Positions 17,875-25,796 are shown, counted from the stretch's first letter. The stretch: DNA of 34,023 nt from Gammaproteobacteria bacterium (GCA_022824965.1 JAJDYY010000007.1:1-34023); one strand, 5' to 3'. The notes: generated from the sequence alone by a model not told the origin. Program-made: numbers and translations.

Positions 17875-17946
17875 CATCTGCCCGGGCCGGGTCGGGCATG
17901 GGTCGGCTAGTGTCTTGGTCACTCCAGCTCCGATAGAGGAGGAGTT

Positions 17947-19530
17947 ATGAAAAATCATTGTCTTGTAATTGCGCTTTTCTCCTTGCTCATGCTCTCTGCC
18001 TGTGGTGGCGGAGGGGGCGGTGGCAGCGATGGCCCGCCGGACAGTACGAACGGCACTCCAACTGGCGGTGGTGCCGGTGGAGGCACTGGCGGTGTCAGCC
18101 AAAATCCGGCTATTCCGGCAACAGGCAGTTACACCTCAGCCAATGGTCCCGTTGCCTCTTGGGGCATATGGAGGAATGCAGCTGCTCCGCAAACCGGCCA
18201 GCGTTTCACTGTCAGCAATCTGACCGGGACCGGCTTTTACGCTTCTTACCAAGTTACGGGAGTACCAACGCCAACCCCCCGTCTACTCCCAGACAATACG
18301 GACTCAATCTTTAGCGGTACTCTTACTTGGAACGGGCAATACGAAGGCGTTTATCAGGAATACACAAACGGAGTCTGGGGCGAGCGAATGGACGATAGCG
18401 GAACCGCTTCTATTGAAGTGGATTTTGATGCTCTGGTGAAGGAAGATGACGAGGGCGAGGAGATCGAGGGTCTTTTCGACAGCGCTGTAACGGTCACGCT
18501 TACAAGTACAAGCAGCAATGCCGGCAGTACCTTTGGGGACGGTGCCGGAGGCCGTAGCGCATCATGGGTATCAATGGCCGATCTTTTCAAACCGAGAGGC
18601 ATTTTCCAGAACAACGGACCAGATGAAAACAACGATCACAGCAGAATCGCCGGTGCTGTGTTCGGCCCTGGCGGTGAAGCCCTCGCCGGTGTATATGAGT
18701 ACGCGCATCGAGAGGATCATGCCAGCTCGGTGGACGTCAATAATGACCCTGTAAGAATCCACGACATTCGCGGTGCGGGCTGGTTCGGCGGTTGCAAGGA
18801 TGTAACGGACTTTTCCTGCTTCCAAGCCGATGCTACCGATCCCATGGACGATCCCGATCCCATGACCGATCCCGATCCCGTGACGCCGCCGGGCACATAT
18901 AGCTATTTGAATTTCGGGGCATGGGCCGACACCGACAGGCCGGCGGATTTCAACGCCTTTGCTAATGCTGGCGATTTCGAGGCGACGCTTCAAGACAATC
19001 AATATTACTACCTGCGTGGTACGCGTACATCGGCAAGGGACATCAATGCCCTTCCGCAAATTGGCACAGCAACCTGGGCCGGGACCTATGTGGGCCAATA
19101 CCGCACCAACCCCGTAGATGATCCCATAACCAACGACGAGGAACACGTTTGGAGTGCCTTCACCGATGATTCCGGAACGGTCAGCATGGTGTTCGATTTG
19201 TCGGGAACCAGTATGGATATTACACTCACAAGCACGGTCGGGAATACGTTCCCCGGTGTAAGTTCGAACGTGCACACACCGAAAAGCTCGTTTGCTTTTG
19301 ATTCCACTGTCTATTTCAGTGGCAATGATGTCGGCGGATTTTTTGGCGATAATCATGACACGGACGAAATTGGCAACAATGCAAATGGCACAGTGGAGGG
19401 TGCGTTTTTCGGTAGCGGTTTGGCAGAGGCTGGCGGTGTGTATTCCATCACGCAAAATGCAAACCTAATGAAAACGATGATGGAGACCCAGGTGGAAGCT
19501 GTAGGCGTGTTTAGCGCAACGAAACAGTAG
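17947..19530 (+). CDS. Surface lipoprotein with two tandem TbpB-like barrel units
   Basis: A 527-residue lipoprotein: signal MKNHCLVIALFSLLMLSAC with lipobox LSAC, then seven Gly and a Gly/Ser/Thr-rich tether. Two related halves follow. Each has a GAWxxx/WGIW start, a WxGxYxGxY strand (TWNGQYEGVYQEY; TWAGTYVGQY), a DDSGTxSxxxDxxxxxxxxTLTST block (DDSGTASIEVDFDAL; DDSGTVSMVFDLSG) and an end like IAGAVFGPGGEALAGVYEY or VEGAFFGSGLAEAGGVYSI. The (V/I)xGAFFGxxxxEAGGV signature is that of transferrin-binding-protein-B-like barrels, found in surface-exposed, often Slam-exported lipoproteins. A DPMDDPDPMTDPDP linker joins the halves. AGGAGG precedes the ATG; a strong terminator follows. The ligand is unknown. 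Confidence 0.8.
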   Translation: MKNHCLVIALFSLLMLSACGGGGGGGSDGPPDSTNGTPTGGGAGGGTGGVSQNPAIPATGSYTSANGPVASWGIWRNAAAPQTGQRFTVSNLTGTGFYASYQVTGVPTPTPRLLPDNTDSIFSGTLTWNGQYEGVYQEYTNGVWGERMDDSGTASIEVDFDALVKEDDEGEEIEGLFDSAVTVTLTSTSSNAGSTFGDGAGGRSASWVSMADLFKPRGIFQNNGPDENNDHSRIAGAVFGPGGEALAGVYEYAHREDHASSVDVNNDPVRIHDIRGAGWFGGCKDVTDFSCFQADATDPMDDPDPMTDPDPVTPPGTYSYLNFGAWADTDRPADFNAFANAGDFEATLQDNQYYYLRGTRTSARDINALPQIGTATWAGTYVGQYRTNPVDDPITNDEEHVWSAFTDDSGTVSMVFDLSGTSMDITLTSTVGNTFPGVSSNVHTPKSSFAFDSTVYFSGNDVGGFFGDNHDTDEIGNNANGTVEGAFFGSGLAEAGGVYSITQNANLMKTMMETQVEAVGVFSATKQ

Positions 19531-19556
19531 CCGCCTCATCCAACAACTGACCTAAG

Positions 19557-19592
19557 AAAACCCCCGCTATCGTTTCCGGTAGCGGGGGTTTC
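19557..19592 (+). terminator. Rho-independent terminator
   Basis: Perfect 12-bp stem AAACCCCCGCTA / TAGCGGGGGTTT, extendable by three more pairs to a TTTC tetraloop, flanked by A-rich and T-rich sequence. It lies 27 nt after the first lipoprotein gene and just before the promoter of the next, so it separates the two transcription units. Confidence 0.92.
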
Positions 19593-19598
19593 AATGCC

Positions 19599-19607
19599 TG
19601 CTATACT
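19599..19607 (+). promoter_or_regulatory. Extended -10 promoter of the second lipoprotein gene
   Basis: TGCTATACT combines the TGn extension with a good -10 hexamer (TATACT, 19602-19607) about 75 nt upstream of the start codon. The -35 position would fall inside the preceding terminator and does not match consensus, as is acceptable for extended -10 promoters. Confidence 0.5.
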
Positions 19608-19682
19608 TCGCATTGCACAAGCTGTCCTGCAGCGAGCTGCATCAACGACTGAACTACTTACACTCCAAGGAGCGTAATACGC

Positions 19683-21218
19683 ATGAAGATTCCCGCCCTG
19701 TCAGCGACCGTTGCGGTGGTACTAGCCGCAAGTCTTACCCTGTCCGCCTGTGGCGGTGGCGGAGGAGGCAGTGACAGCCCGCCCGAGGTAAACAACAACG
19801 GCAACACTGGTACAAGCACTGGTCCAGGCAGTTCGTCTACCACTACGGCCGACACCAGCGCTTCCGGTCTCACCACGGTCGAGATCATGGGCCTGCGTTC
19901 TGCCATTGCACAGGGTTCGACGAGTGCTCCGAGCACGGTGGACTCCGGGATTAGGGCAGACACAGACACAAGCACCCAGGCCGGCACAGATACAGGCACC
20001 GGGGCGACTGACACAGGCACCCAGGCCGGCATAGCGGTGCCCTCCCTGTCCCAGGGGGCCGGGCGCAGCACTCCGACCGGGGTTTCGATCCGCATCGACC
20101 ACCTGCTGGGCCCGACGGTCATCGACCTCGAGTCCGGGGTCACCAGCGTGGCATGGAGTGATCCCGTGCGCATCCAGACGGGACGCTATGACGGCTTCCG
20201 GATGACCCGCCCCGGGGGCGAGATCACGACCAGCGGCAACCCTCCTTTTCACACCACAGACGGTATCCCGGAGACCGCCTGGGTATGGACCGACATCCAG
20301 GATCCCGACTATGTGGACTTCGAAGAAGTGTATCCACTGGATTACGACTCCGACAGCGACAATACACATGACTCCCTTCGCATCACCCAGGCCAATGTAA
20401 ACCACGTCACCCACATCGGCCGCCTGGCCGATGACCTGCGTGAAGGGGACACCGAGTCCGTCAGTCCCGTGGACCGCGGCATTCTCGGCCAGGACACGAC
20501 CTTTGTCATGGGCCACCGGATCTCCGCACGCTTCGACGGGGCTTATGGCCTCTATACCTGTGTGGAGTCCTCCTGCAACATCAACATGCCATTTCCCCGG
20601 GATGGGGACCTGTCCATGAATGGCTGGGTATTCACGCCACAGGACGAGACCGGTGCCGGCGGTGGGACACGCCCGCCCCAGGTCCCGGTATACGATACGG
20701 ATTACCGGTACTTTGGTCTTTGGCTCAGGGGTCCCTACGATACGAACCAGTTTGATATCGAGACCTTCGCAGGCGGCACGGAGTCCTTTACAGGCGATGT
20801 CACGGCCCTGACCGGCCGGGCCACCTATGTGGGCCCTGCCGGAGGGCAGTATATATGGGATACCGGGGACGGGAATCCACACAATGGCCTGTTTACGGCA
20901 GAGATCACGCTGCATGCGGACTTCGGGGCACAACCGAGAATCCACGGCGGCATGGACAGTTTCAGGGGCAGGAACCACCAGGAGCTCGGCTGGGACTTGT
21001 TCTTCAATGAAGCACCGATCACGGGCACGACCTTCTCCGGCACGACGCAGGCCAATTTACGGGGGCCGGTCCAGCGGGGCCGCTACGCAGGCGGGCTGTA
21101 CGGCAATGAGGAGGGCAGCACATATCCCACGGCGGCGGTGGGCACCTTTACCGGCACCTTCGACGAGGGGCTGGTCATCGGCAGCTTCGGCACCTGGCGG
21201 CAGATTACAAACCCGTAG
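19683..21218 (+). CDS. Surface lipoprotein with C-terminal TbpB-like barrel
   Basis: A 511-residue lipoprotein: signal ending LTLSAC, then six Gly and a low-complexity Thr/Gly/Asp tether that includes the repeated peptide DTGTQAG/DTSTQAG. The centre has paired Cys in CVESSCNINM. The C-terminal part (TGRATYVGPAGGQYIWDTG ... GLFTAEITLHADFG ... VGTFTGTFDEGLVIGSFGTWR) follows the eight-stranded barrel pattern of transferrin-binding-protein-like (PF01298-type) domains. It is not closely similar to the preceding lipoprotein outside the Cys-Gly tether. AAGGAG lies before the ATG. It has its own promoter and ends in a short gap before a convergent outer-membrane gene. The ligand is unknown. Confidence 0.78.
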   Translation: MKIPALSATVAVVLAASLTLSACGGGGGGSDSPPEVNNNGNTGTSTGPGSSSTTTADTSASGLTTVEIMGLRSAIAQGSTSAPSTVDSGIRADTDTSTQAGTDTGTGATDTGTQAGIAVPSLSQGAGRSTPTGVSIRIDHLLGPTVIDLESGVTSVAWSDPVRIQTGRYDGFRMTRPGGEITTSGNPPFHTTDGIPETAWVWTDIQDPDYVDFEEVYPLDYDSDSDNTHDSLRITQANVNHVTHIGRLADDLREGDTESVSPVDRGILGQDTTFVMGHRISARFDGAYGLYTCVESSCNINMPFPRDGDLSMNGWVFTPQDETGAGGGTRPPQVPVYDTDYRYFGLWLRGPYDTNQFDIETFAGGTESFTGDVTALTGRATYVGPAGGQYIWDTGDGNPHNGLFTAEITLHADFGAQPRIHGGMDSFRGRNHQELGWDLFFNEAPITGTTFSGTTQANLRGPVQRGRYAGGLYGNEEGSTYPTAAVGTFTGTFDEGLVIGSFGTWRQITNP

Positions 21219-21242
21219 ACATCCGGCCCTGCCGGCGGATGT
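21219..21242 (+). terminator. Hairpin after the second lipoprotein gene
   Basis: ACATCCG pairs with CGGATGT around a GC-rich loop that can pair internally (CCGGC/GCCGG). It begins right after the stop codon. Without a T-run its terminator role is only likely. The rest of the gap to 21508 holds no recognisable gene. Confidence 0.35.
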
Positions 21243-21508
21243 TGGTAATCCGGGCGCGCAATTCCGCTTTCGTACAGCCAGTCGGCGGCCAGCAGATTTG
21301 CTGTCGCAGGACCTTCCAGCCTTGCTGCCGGGTCACAGGCTGTCGAAAAGGATCGATTGCACCTGCCATGAATGTTGCTGCTGACCCGCTCCAGCCTGCC
21401 TTAAAGTTCAACAGATCGCTGGCCAATGTCAGAACATGCAGCCTTGCCCCTTGCCCGGTCTGCTCAAGTCCAGGTGAAGTGCAGGACAAAAAAACAACTG
21501 CCGGGCAC

Positions 21509-22510
21509 TCAGAACCGGTACTTGAACCCGACTGTTACCGCCCGGTACTCGATATCATCCATTTTCACCTGGTCCCCGAAAGGGGTGACGCCATCCACAT
21601 CCACAGGCTCATGGCTTCGGATCCGGGCATAGAAAGCGCGGTCCCTGAAATCATCGAAGCGCGCCCATCGTGCCTTCATGCCGACCGAGATGTGATCCGT
21701 CAAGGCGTAGTCCGCACCGGCAAGCAACTGAACCCCGAACAGCGTATCAGACAGCCCGGTATCCATGGAGCTCAGGGTGCCCGCCGCATTGCTGCGCCAC
21801 TCGAGCCACGAATCCTCGTCCCAGCCATACCCTCGCTGCACCTCCGGAACCTCGGGTGCCACCCCCAGATAGCCTTCAGCCTCGGTCTTGCGCAGGAGCC
21901 TGCGTTTGTACTGCATCTGGACACGGGCCCAGCCTGCCCCGAGGCCGACGTAGGGAGTCCATCTGGACCCCAGTGCAAAATCATAAAACAGGTTGGCAAA
22001 GTAATGCCGAATGCGTAACCCCGAGACCCATTCATGGGGCGGCTCAGTCTCACTCCACTCGCGATCCTTGCTTGCCAGACCCGGATGGGTCGAAGCCGTG
22101 ATGATGGGATGGCTCGCCGAGCCGGGCTCGACCTGCATGAATTCCAGCTCGAAGCGGATCCGGTCACGAACATAGCCGACCTGCAGACCTGCAGCCAGTC
22201 CGCTTCCCGCATCAAACCGGGAATTCCACTTGCTCTTTATGTCCAGATTCCTGCAGGCGGGATCACTGGCGATCGCTGCGGACGGGCGGGTCGCATCACT
22301 GTACATCAGCACATCGCACCGCGTCGGCCTGCTGTGCCCGGTGACACTGGAGCCCAGGGCCCGCACATCACCCAGGCCGATATCAGCACCTGCATAGAAG
22401 CCGGCATGTGCGACGCTCAGCATGTTCAGGCCGAACACAGCCATGCACATGTGAAGCAGTGCTGAAGACCGCATTTTCCAAGAAGTATCCGCAGACATGG
22501 AGAGGTTCAT
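21509..22510 (-). CDS. Outer-membrane beta-barrel protein (paralogue of 32662-33612)
   Basis: About 333 residues. The signal MRSSALLHMCMAVFGLNMLSVAHA precedes GFYAGADIGLGDV. The pattern of an OmpA/P44-like membrane barrel follows: FELEFMQVEPG, RWTPYVGLGAGWARVQM, LLAGADYALTDHISVGMKARWARFDDF, and the C-terminus VTVGFKYRF with terminal Phe. Two extra Cys in the first loop (RCDV ... ACRNL) may form a disulfide. ATGs at 22510, 22498 and 22474 are all possible starts; none has a strong ribosome binding site. A second protein at the right end of the window shares the RWTPYxGLGxGxAR block and barrel order, so they are paralogues. Function unknown. Confidence 0.78.
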   Translation of the reverse strand: MNLSMSADTSWKMRSSALLHMCMAVFGLNMLSVAHAGFYAGADIGLGDVRALGSSVTGHSRPTRCDVLMYSDATRPSAAIASDPACRNLDIKSKWNSRFDAGSGLAAGLQVGYVRDRIRFELEFMQVEPGSASHPIITASTHPGLASKDREWSETEPPHEWVSGLRIRHYFANLFYDFALGSRWTPYVGLGAGWARVQMQYKRRLLRKTEAEGYLGVAPEVPEVQRGYGWDEDSWLEWRSNAAGTLSSMDTGLSDTLFGVQLLAGADYALTDHISVGMKARWARFDDFRDRAFYARIRSHEPVDVDGVTPFGDQVKMDDIEYRAVTVGFKYRF

Positions 22511-22625
22511 TGTATGGGGAAACTGCCGGTTTGTGAACTGAATGTATGGGTTCAATGTTTGAAAGAGTTCAATGACACTAGTCGTGCGCTTCTACGCATG
22601 CGCGAGGATGACAGGTGAAGTTTGA

Positions 22626-22665
22626 TGGCCGGTAGGACTCGAACCTACGGCCAAAGGATTATGAG
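22626..22665 (-). other. 3' half of a CAT-anticodon tRNA: integration (att) scar
   Basis: Read on the reverse strand: CTCATAA (anticodon loop with CAT), TCCTT, a variable loop, a perfect T arm GTAGG-TTCGAGT-CCTAC and the acceptor end CGGCCA. The 5' half of the tRNA is absent: the bases before CTCATAA do not match a D arm or the complementary anticodon stem. Duplicated 3' tRNA halves are the classic product of integrase-mediated insertion at tRNA genes, so this marks one end of a genomic island, most likely a tRNA-Met target. Base composition drops just to its right, as expected. Confidence 0.8.
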
Positions 22666-22712
22666 AGCTAGTTACACCGATAATGTATTGATTATTCTAG
22701 GTATAGAGATGT

Positions 22713-22804
22713 CCGGTACAATTTTGGATTATTATTTTGATTCAGTATGTTAGACAAGTTTAATATAGGTGATGGAGACTGGAGAGTGTACCGGGAATGT
22801 ACCG
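22713..22804. repeat. Integrase-arm-like TGTACCG repeats next to the att scar
   Basis: CCGGTACA (22713-22720) is the inverse of TGTACCGG (22787-22794), and TGTACCG recurs at 22798-22804 in direct orientation 11 bp further on. Short repeats of this type beside an att core are usual for arm-type binding sites of P4-like integrases. No integrase gene is present beside them. Confidence 0.4.
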
Positions 22805-22855
22805 AAAAACTAAATATATACCCTTTGACTTAAACAGCCTTTTGGAGACCCAACA

Positions 22856-23104
22856 GTGAGAGCCAGCAACAAGCCCATACTTCTGGCCTGCCTGATGCTA
22901 AACCTAACAGCCTGCAGCCCCCTCATTCACGAGAAACAAACAATGGAAGCCGTTGGGATATTCAAGTCAAGTGTGTTTGATTCCGGCGACTGGCAGCACG
23001 TCGCAACCCTTCATGGCTGGGCGGATGATCTGACGGTATGTAAGGAAATCACAAGGTTTCTCAACAGCAAGGAACCTGGTCGGTATATTTGCCGAAACCT
23101 GTAG
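22856..23104 (+). CDS. Small putative lipoprotein
   Basis: An 82-residue protein with GTG start, GGAG about 8 nt upstream and a lipoprotein signal (residues 1-20, lipobox LTAC). The short mature domain reads SSVFDSGDWQHVATLHGWADDLTVCKEITRFLNSKEPGRYICRNL and contains two Cys. I do not recognise a characterised family. It is the first gene inside the island and stands alone. Confidence 0.65.
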   Translation: MRASNKPILLACLMLNLTACSPLIHEKQTMEAVGIFKSSVFDSGDWQHVATLHGWADDLTVCKEITRFLNSKEPGRYICRNL

Positions 23105-23132
23105 TCGGCCCCTACAAACAACTTACTCTGCA

Positions 23133-24521
23133 CTACCTTTTGCTGTGGCGACTACGTTTTTTCAAGGTATCGCCTAATTGACGGTTTTTGCCAGTCTGCA
23201 TAGCCTGCAGATTTCGGAGATGATCTGACCCGCCTCTATTGGCCGGTTTGATGTGGTCAATTTCCCAGCCTTGTGGCCCGTCATTTCCATATTGATCTCT
23301 TTTAATCTGGTTGCCATAAGGGTCTTTCCGGACTTTATTCGGATCTTTTCCTCGAATTGGTTGAGCTCTTTCCCAAACTTTGTCTACGAGTTCATCATCA
23401 GTCATTTTGCTTATCCCAATATGATATTGACTTGTGACATGGCTGGTACCTATTTGTTTTGCCTTACCCAATTGAGTCAGTGCAAGTGAGATTGATCGTT
23501 TATTAAAAATCTTTAGTTTGCGCTGGCTTGCTGTCTTACCCCCAGTCCAATGCTTCAAACCATCCATGATCCGTTCAACGGATGGTTCTACATTTTCTAT
23601 TTCCAACAGCCAATCGACGGTTGCCAGTAATTCCATGCCGAAGGGAGACTCAAAACCATCAATCGTTGAGGATGCCCACTCTAGAACACCGGAATAGGCT
23701 TTACCTTCCCCTGAGTTGAGATACGCACTCACTTTGTCTTTTTTGTCATTATTGAACCAGATCAGATCAAGTGGTCCTGCATCGGCAAGACGTTTGTCAC
23801 AATGCAAATAGCTGCCATCCAAAGCGTCAAGAAGTTGTTGAAGGTTATGCGAATAAGGACCGAATCTGTCTGCCGCGAACTTGAATTTCAAGGGATCCTT
23901 TACTTTGAGGCGTTTAACGCCCCGTTCAATAAACCAAGCAAGTTTTTGCACCTCGAGAATCGAGCAATCAATGCCCAACAAGGAATACCGGCGTACCATC
24001 TCTACCACAAGAGCCCGAGCGGGTGTCAAGTTCTCTACACCGTTACGCTTTGTGACATTCTGATATTTTGCAGTCGGCTCATAAACAACTGCGTCAAGTC
24101 CCTCGACTTCTTCCAAAGCCGTAACTAGAAGTGGTCTGACATCGCTCCAATCAAGGCCACCATTGCCGCAACCAAGGGGCGGAATAGCGATCGAACTGAT
24201 ATTCTTATCCTCAATTACCCGAAGAAGGTCTCGAAGCCCTTCCTCTATCCATTCAAGCCTGGTGTCCACACGCCAGTGTGTTTTTGTAGGGAAATTTACA
24301 ATCCATTTTGGACCAAAAAATTCTCTATTCTCACTGACGAACATTTTCCCTATACGTAGCTCTTTGTCTTTGCAAGCTTTCTCGTAGGCTTTGAAATTCT
24401 CGGGGAATCGTTCCTTGAACATGAGGGCAATACCTTTGCCCATGATGCCAACAGTATTCACGGTATTGACCGCTGCCTCGACATCAGCCTCTAGTAGATT
24501 GCCTCGGGCGAATGTGATCAT
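23133..24521 (-). CDS. darG: DarG antitoxin fused to a C-terminal HNH nuclease-like domain
   Basis: 462 residues. The N-terminal macrodomain (1-155) carries the DarG blocks AVNTVNTVGIMGKGIALMFK, NFPTKTHWR (with the Lys typical of DarG) and IPPLGCGNGGLDW; it removes ADP-ribose from thymine in DNA placed there by DarT. A helical DarT-binding region follows (about 160-360), with the usual end HWTGGKTASQRKLKIFN. About 91 extra residues (372-462) then form an HNH-type domain: GKDPNKVRKD, YGNQIKRDQYGN, GWEIDHIKP (Asp422, His423), GGSDHLRNLQ (Asn437) and KNRQLGD (Asn446). Ordinary DarG lacks this part. It overlaps the darT stop by one base (TAATG), so the two are coupled. Confidence 0.9.
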   Translation of the reverse strand: MITFARGNLLEADVEAAVNTVNTVGIMGKGIALMFKERFPENFKAYEKACKDKELRIGKMFVSENREFFGPKWIVNFPTKTHWRVDTRLEWIEEGLRDLLRVIEDKNISSIAIPPLGCGNGGLDWSDVRPLLVTALEEVEGLDAVVYEPTAKYQNVTKRNGVENLTPARALVVEMVRRYSLLGIDCSILEVQKLAWFIERGVKRLKVKDPLKFKFAADRFGPYSHNLQQLLDALDGSYLHCDKRLADAGPLDLIWFNNDKKDKVSAYLNSGEGKAYSGVLEWASSTIDGFESPFGMELLATVDWLLEIENVEPSVERIMDGLKHWTGGKTASQRKLKIFNKRSISLALTQLGKAKQIGTSHVTSQYHIGISKMTDDELVDKVWERAQPIRGKDPNKVRKDPYGNQIKRDQYGNDGPQGWEIDHIKPANRGGSDHLRNLQAMQTGKNRQLGDTLKKRSRHSKR

Positions 24522-25162
24522 TAGAAGTACCAGTTGCGATACACTTTGACTTCCACTTCTGTACCAGATTCTTCTATCTGCTCTTGGAGAATTCTCTTCT
24601 GGTTTGCTTCATAGCAAATCATCCCCATTAATTGCTCTACTGGTAAGTGTTGGTGAATTAAGGCTTCGGCTTGATATCGATCAGTTTTCTCAAGATCGTC
24701 CAAATCACGTTTGAAGTCTATGCGCCGCAGAATTTCCCAATCGATATTTGCGAGACCTTCCAGAGACGAATAAAACTGGGCAGAAGACATATACGCATGG
24801 CGGTCCGTGTAGATTGCTGTAATGTTACTATCAGCCAATCTACGCAGTGAGGAAACCATGATCACAATCTCAGAGTTTGGTATTTGGCAAATTCCCCGAT
24901 GCCCGGTATTGATATTGTACATCATCATCGATAATGGCGTGAAATAGAACGAGATATAGTCAGAAAGCGTACCGCCTGGCGGTACTGGAACGTTTCTTGT
25001 CGCACGCTTCGATATCAATTCAGGATCACCAATCTGCACAAAGTTGGGATCGCCAACATCCGAGTTTTTGCAGTGTAAGCCATTGTCAAGAATCCAACGT
25101 ATATTGTTGATATGCGTTACCCGGAAAATTAGAGCTTTGTCCGCATTCAGGTCCAATGGCAT
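24521..25162 (-). CDS. darT: DarT DNA ADP-ribosyltransferase toxin
   Basis: 213 residues, the usual DarT length. DarT transfers ADP-ribose from NAD+ to thymidine in single-stranded DNA, blocking replication; it can protect against phage. The sequence shows IFRVTHINNIRWILDNGL, the NAD-binding loop region with RATRNVPVPPGGTLSDYISFYFTPLSMMMYNI, and the catalytic Glu166 in DRYQAEALI. All are conserved in active DarT. The toxin gene comes first, followed with one-base overlap by darG. An imperfect dyad (ACACttcatccGTGT) lies directly upstream and could be an autoregulatory site. Confidence 0.93.
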   Translation of the reverse strand: MPLDLNADKALIFRVTHINNIRWILDNGLHCKNSDVGDPNFVQIGDPELISKRATRNVPVPPGGTLSDYISFYFTPLSMMMYNINTGHRGICQIPNSEIVIMVSSLRRLADSNITAIYTDRHAYMSSAQFYSSLEGLANIDWEILRRIDFKRDLDDLEKTDRYQAEALIHQHLPVEQLMGMICYEANQKRILQEQIEESGTEVEVKVYRNWYF

Positions 25163-25383
25163 AACACTTCATCCGTGTGGTAGGCGTCACAATTCATCGA
25201 TTAAGTGAGGCAGAGTTCCAGTCGGAATCATCAGCATAAACGAACCCTTTTGGGGTATGTGTCTCATGGATTCTGGCCCTTGAATTGCCATCTTATACTT
25301 TCAATTTCCAGTGTATCTTACTGATTTTAATTCTATGGGCTGTAATCAGTCCGAGCAGTTCTACAAATGAATCAGTGGATGCA

Positions 25384-25410
25384 ATAGGTGGGTTATCTAG
25401 CTCAGTTGTA
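25384..25410 (+). other. tRNA-like 5' fragment (D arm only)
   Basis: GGGTTATCTAGCTCAGTTGT followed by AGAGCA reproduces a tRNA D arm, with GCTC/GAGC stem and AGTTG loop, one base shorter than consensus. No anticodon arm, T arm or acceptor complement follows within 80 bases. It may be a tRNA fragment or chance. The rest of 25163-25401 shows no gene. Confidence 0.3.
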
Positions 25411-25608
25411 GAGCATGAAACAAAGCAAGGCAACAATAAAGAAGGCTGCTGCTTCTATGAACAATAATGAAGCGGAAATTTCGTGTAGTTCTGGAGGTGT
25501 CGTGGGTAGTGTTGGACGGTGGCGCACCGTCGTCTGCCATCCAGAAATAAAACAGAAGCTACCCCAAAGAACCGCAAGAGTCCCAAAAATGAGCAACACC
25601 CAGTTCAT
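25402..25608 (-). CDS. Small two-helix membrane protein
   Basis: A 68-residue protein starting MNWVLLIFGTLAVLWGSF with two strongly hydrophobic segments (about residues 3-21 and 47-65) separated by a short polar loop RHRPTLPTTPPELHE. The composition is that of a real membrane peptide. A TTG codon 24 nt upstream could extend it. No family is recognised and no good ribosome binding site is seen. Confidence 0.4.
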   Translation of the reverse strand: MNWVLLIFGTLAVLWGSFCFISGWQTTVRHRPTLPTTPPELHEISASLLFIEAAAFFIVALLCFMLYN

Positions 25609-25732
25609 GGTTGAAAGAAGGAATAACCGCAATTAAATGACAAAGACAGATACAGACGTTCTTGATTCTAGTTTCACCTGTTCAGCTTAGTTGCAGTAGT
25701 TCCGACTTAATCTGACAGATTCCTTGCAAAGG

Positions 25733-25796
25733 TGAGGGTTACCGGTTTTGATCATGAAGTGCAAACTTCAATCAGAACCGTAGGAGGTAACCCTCA
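25733..25796 (+). promoter_or_regulatory. Long hairpin over the transposase ribosome binding site
   Basis: TGAGGGTTACC (25733) pairs perfectly with GGTAACCCTCA (25786-25796); inside, GGTTTTGAT pairs with ATCAGAACC (one G-T pair) and GAAGT/ACTTC close a GCAA tetraloop. The AGGAGG Shine-Dalgarno (25782-25787) and the first base of the ATG lie in this structure. Such hairpins in IS elements block translation of read-through transcripts from outside the element. Confidence 0.6.

Noticed and set aside
18835..18890. Short direct repeats GATCCCATGACCGATCCCGA considered as a CRISPR-like array
   Set aside because: They are in-frame codons for an Asp-Pro-rich linker inside a lipoprotein, with no spacers; no CRISPR array is present in the window.
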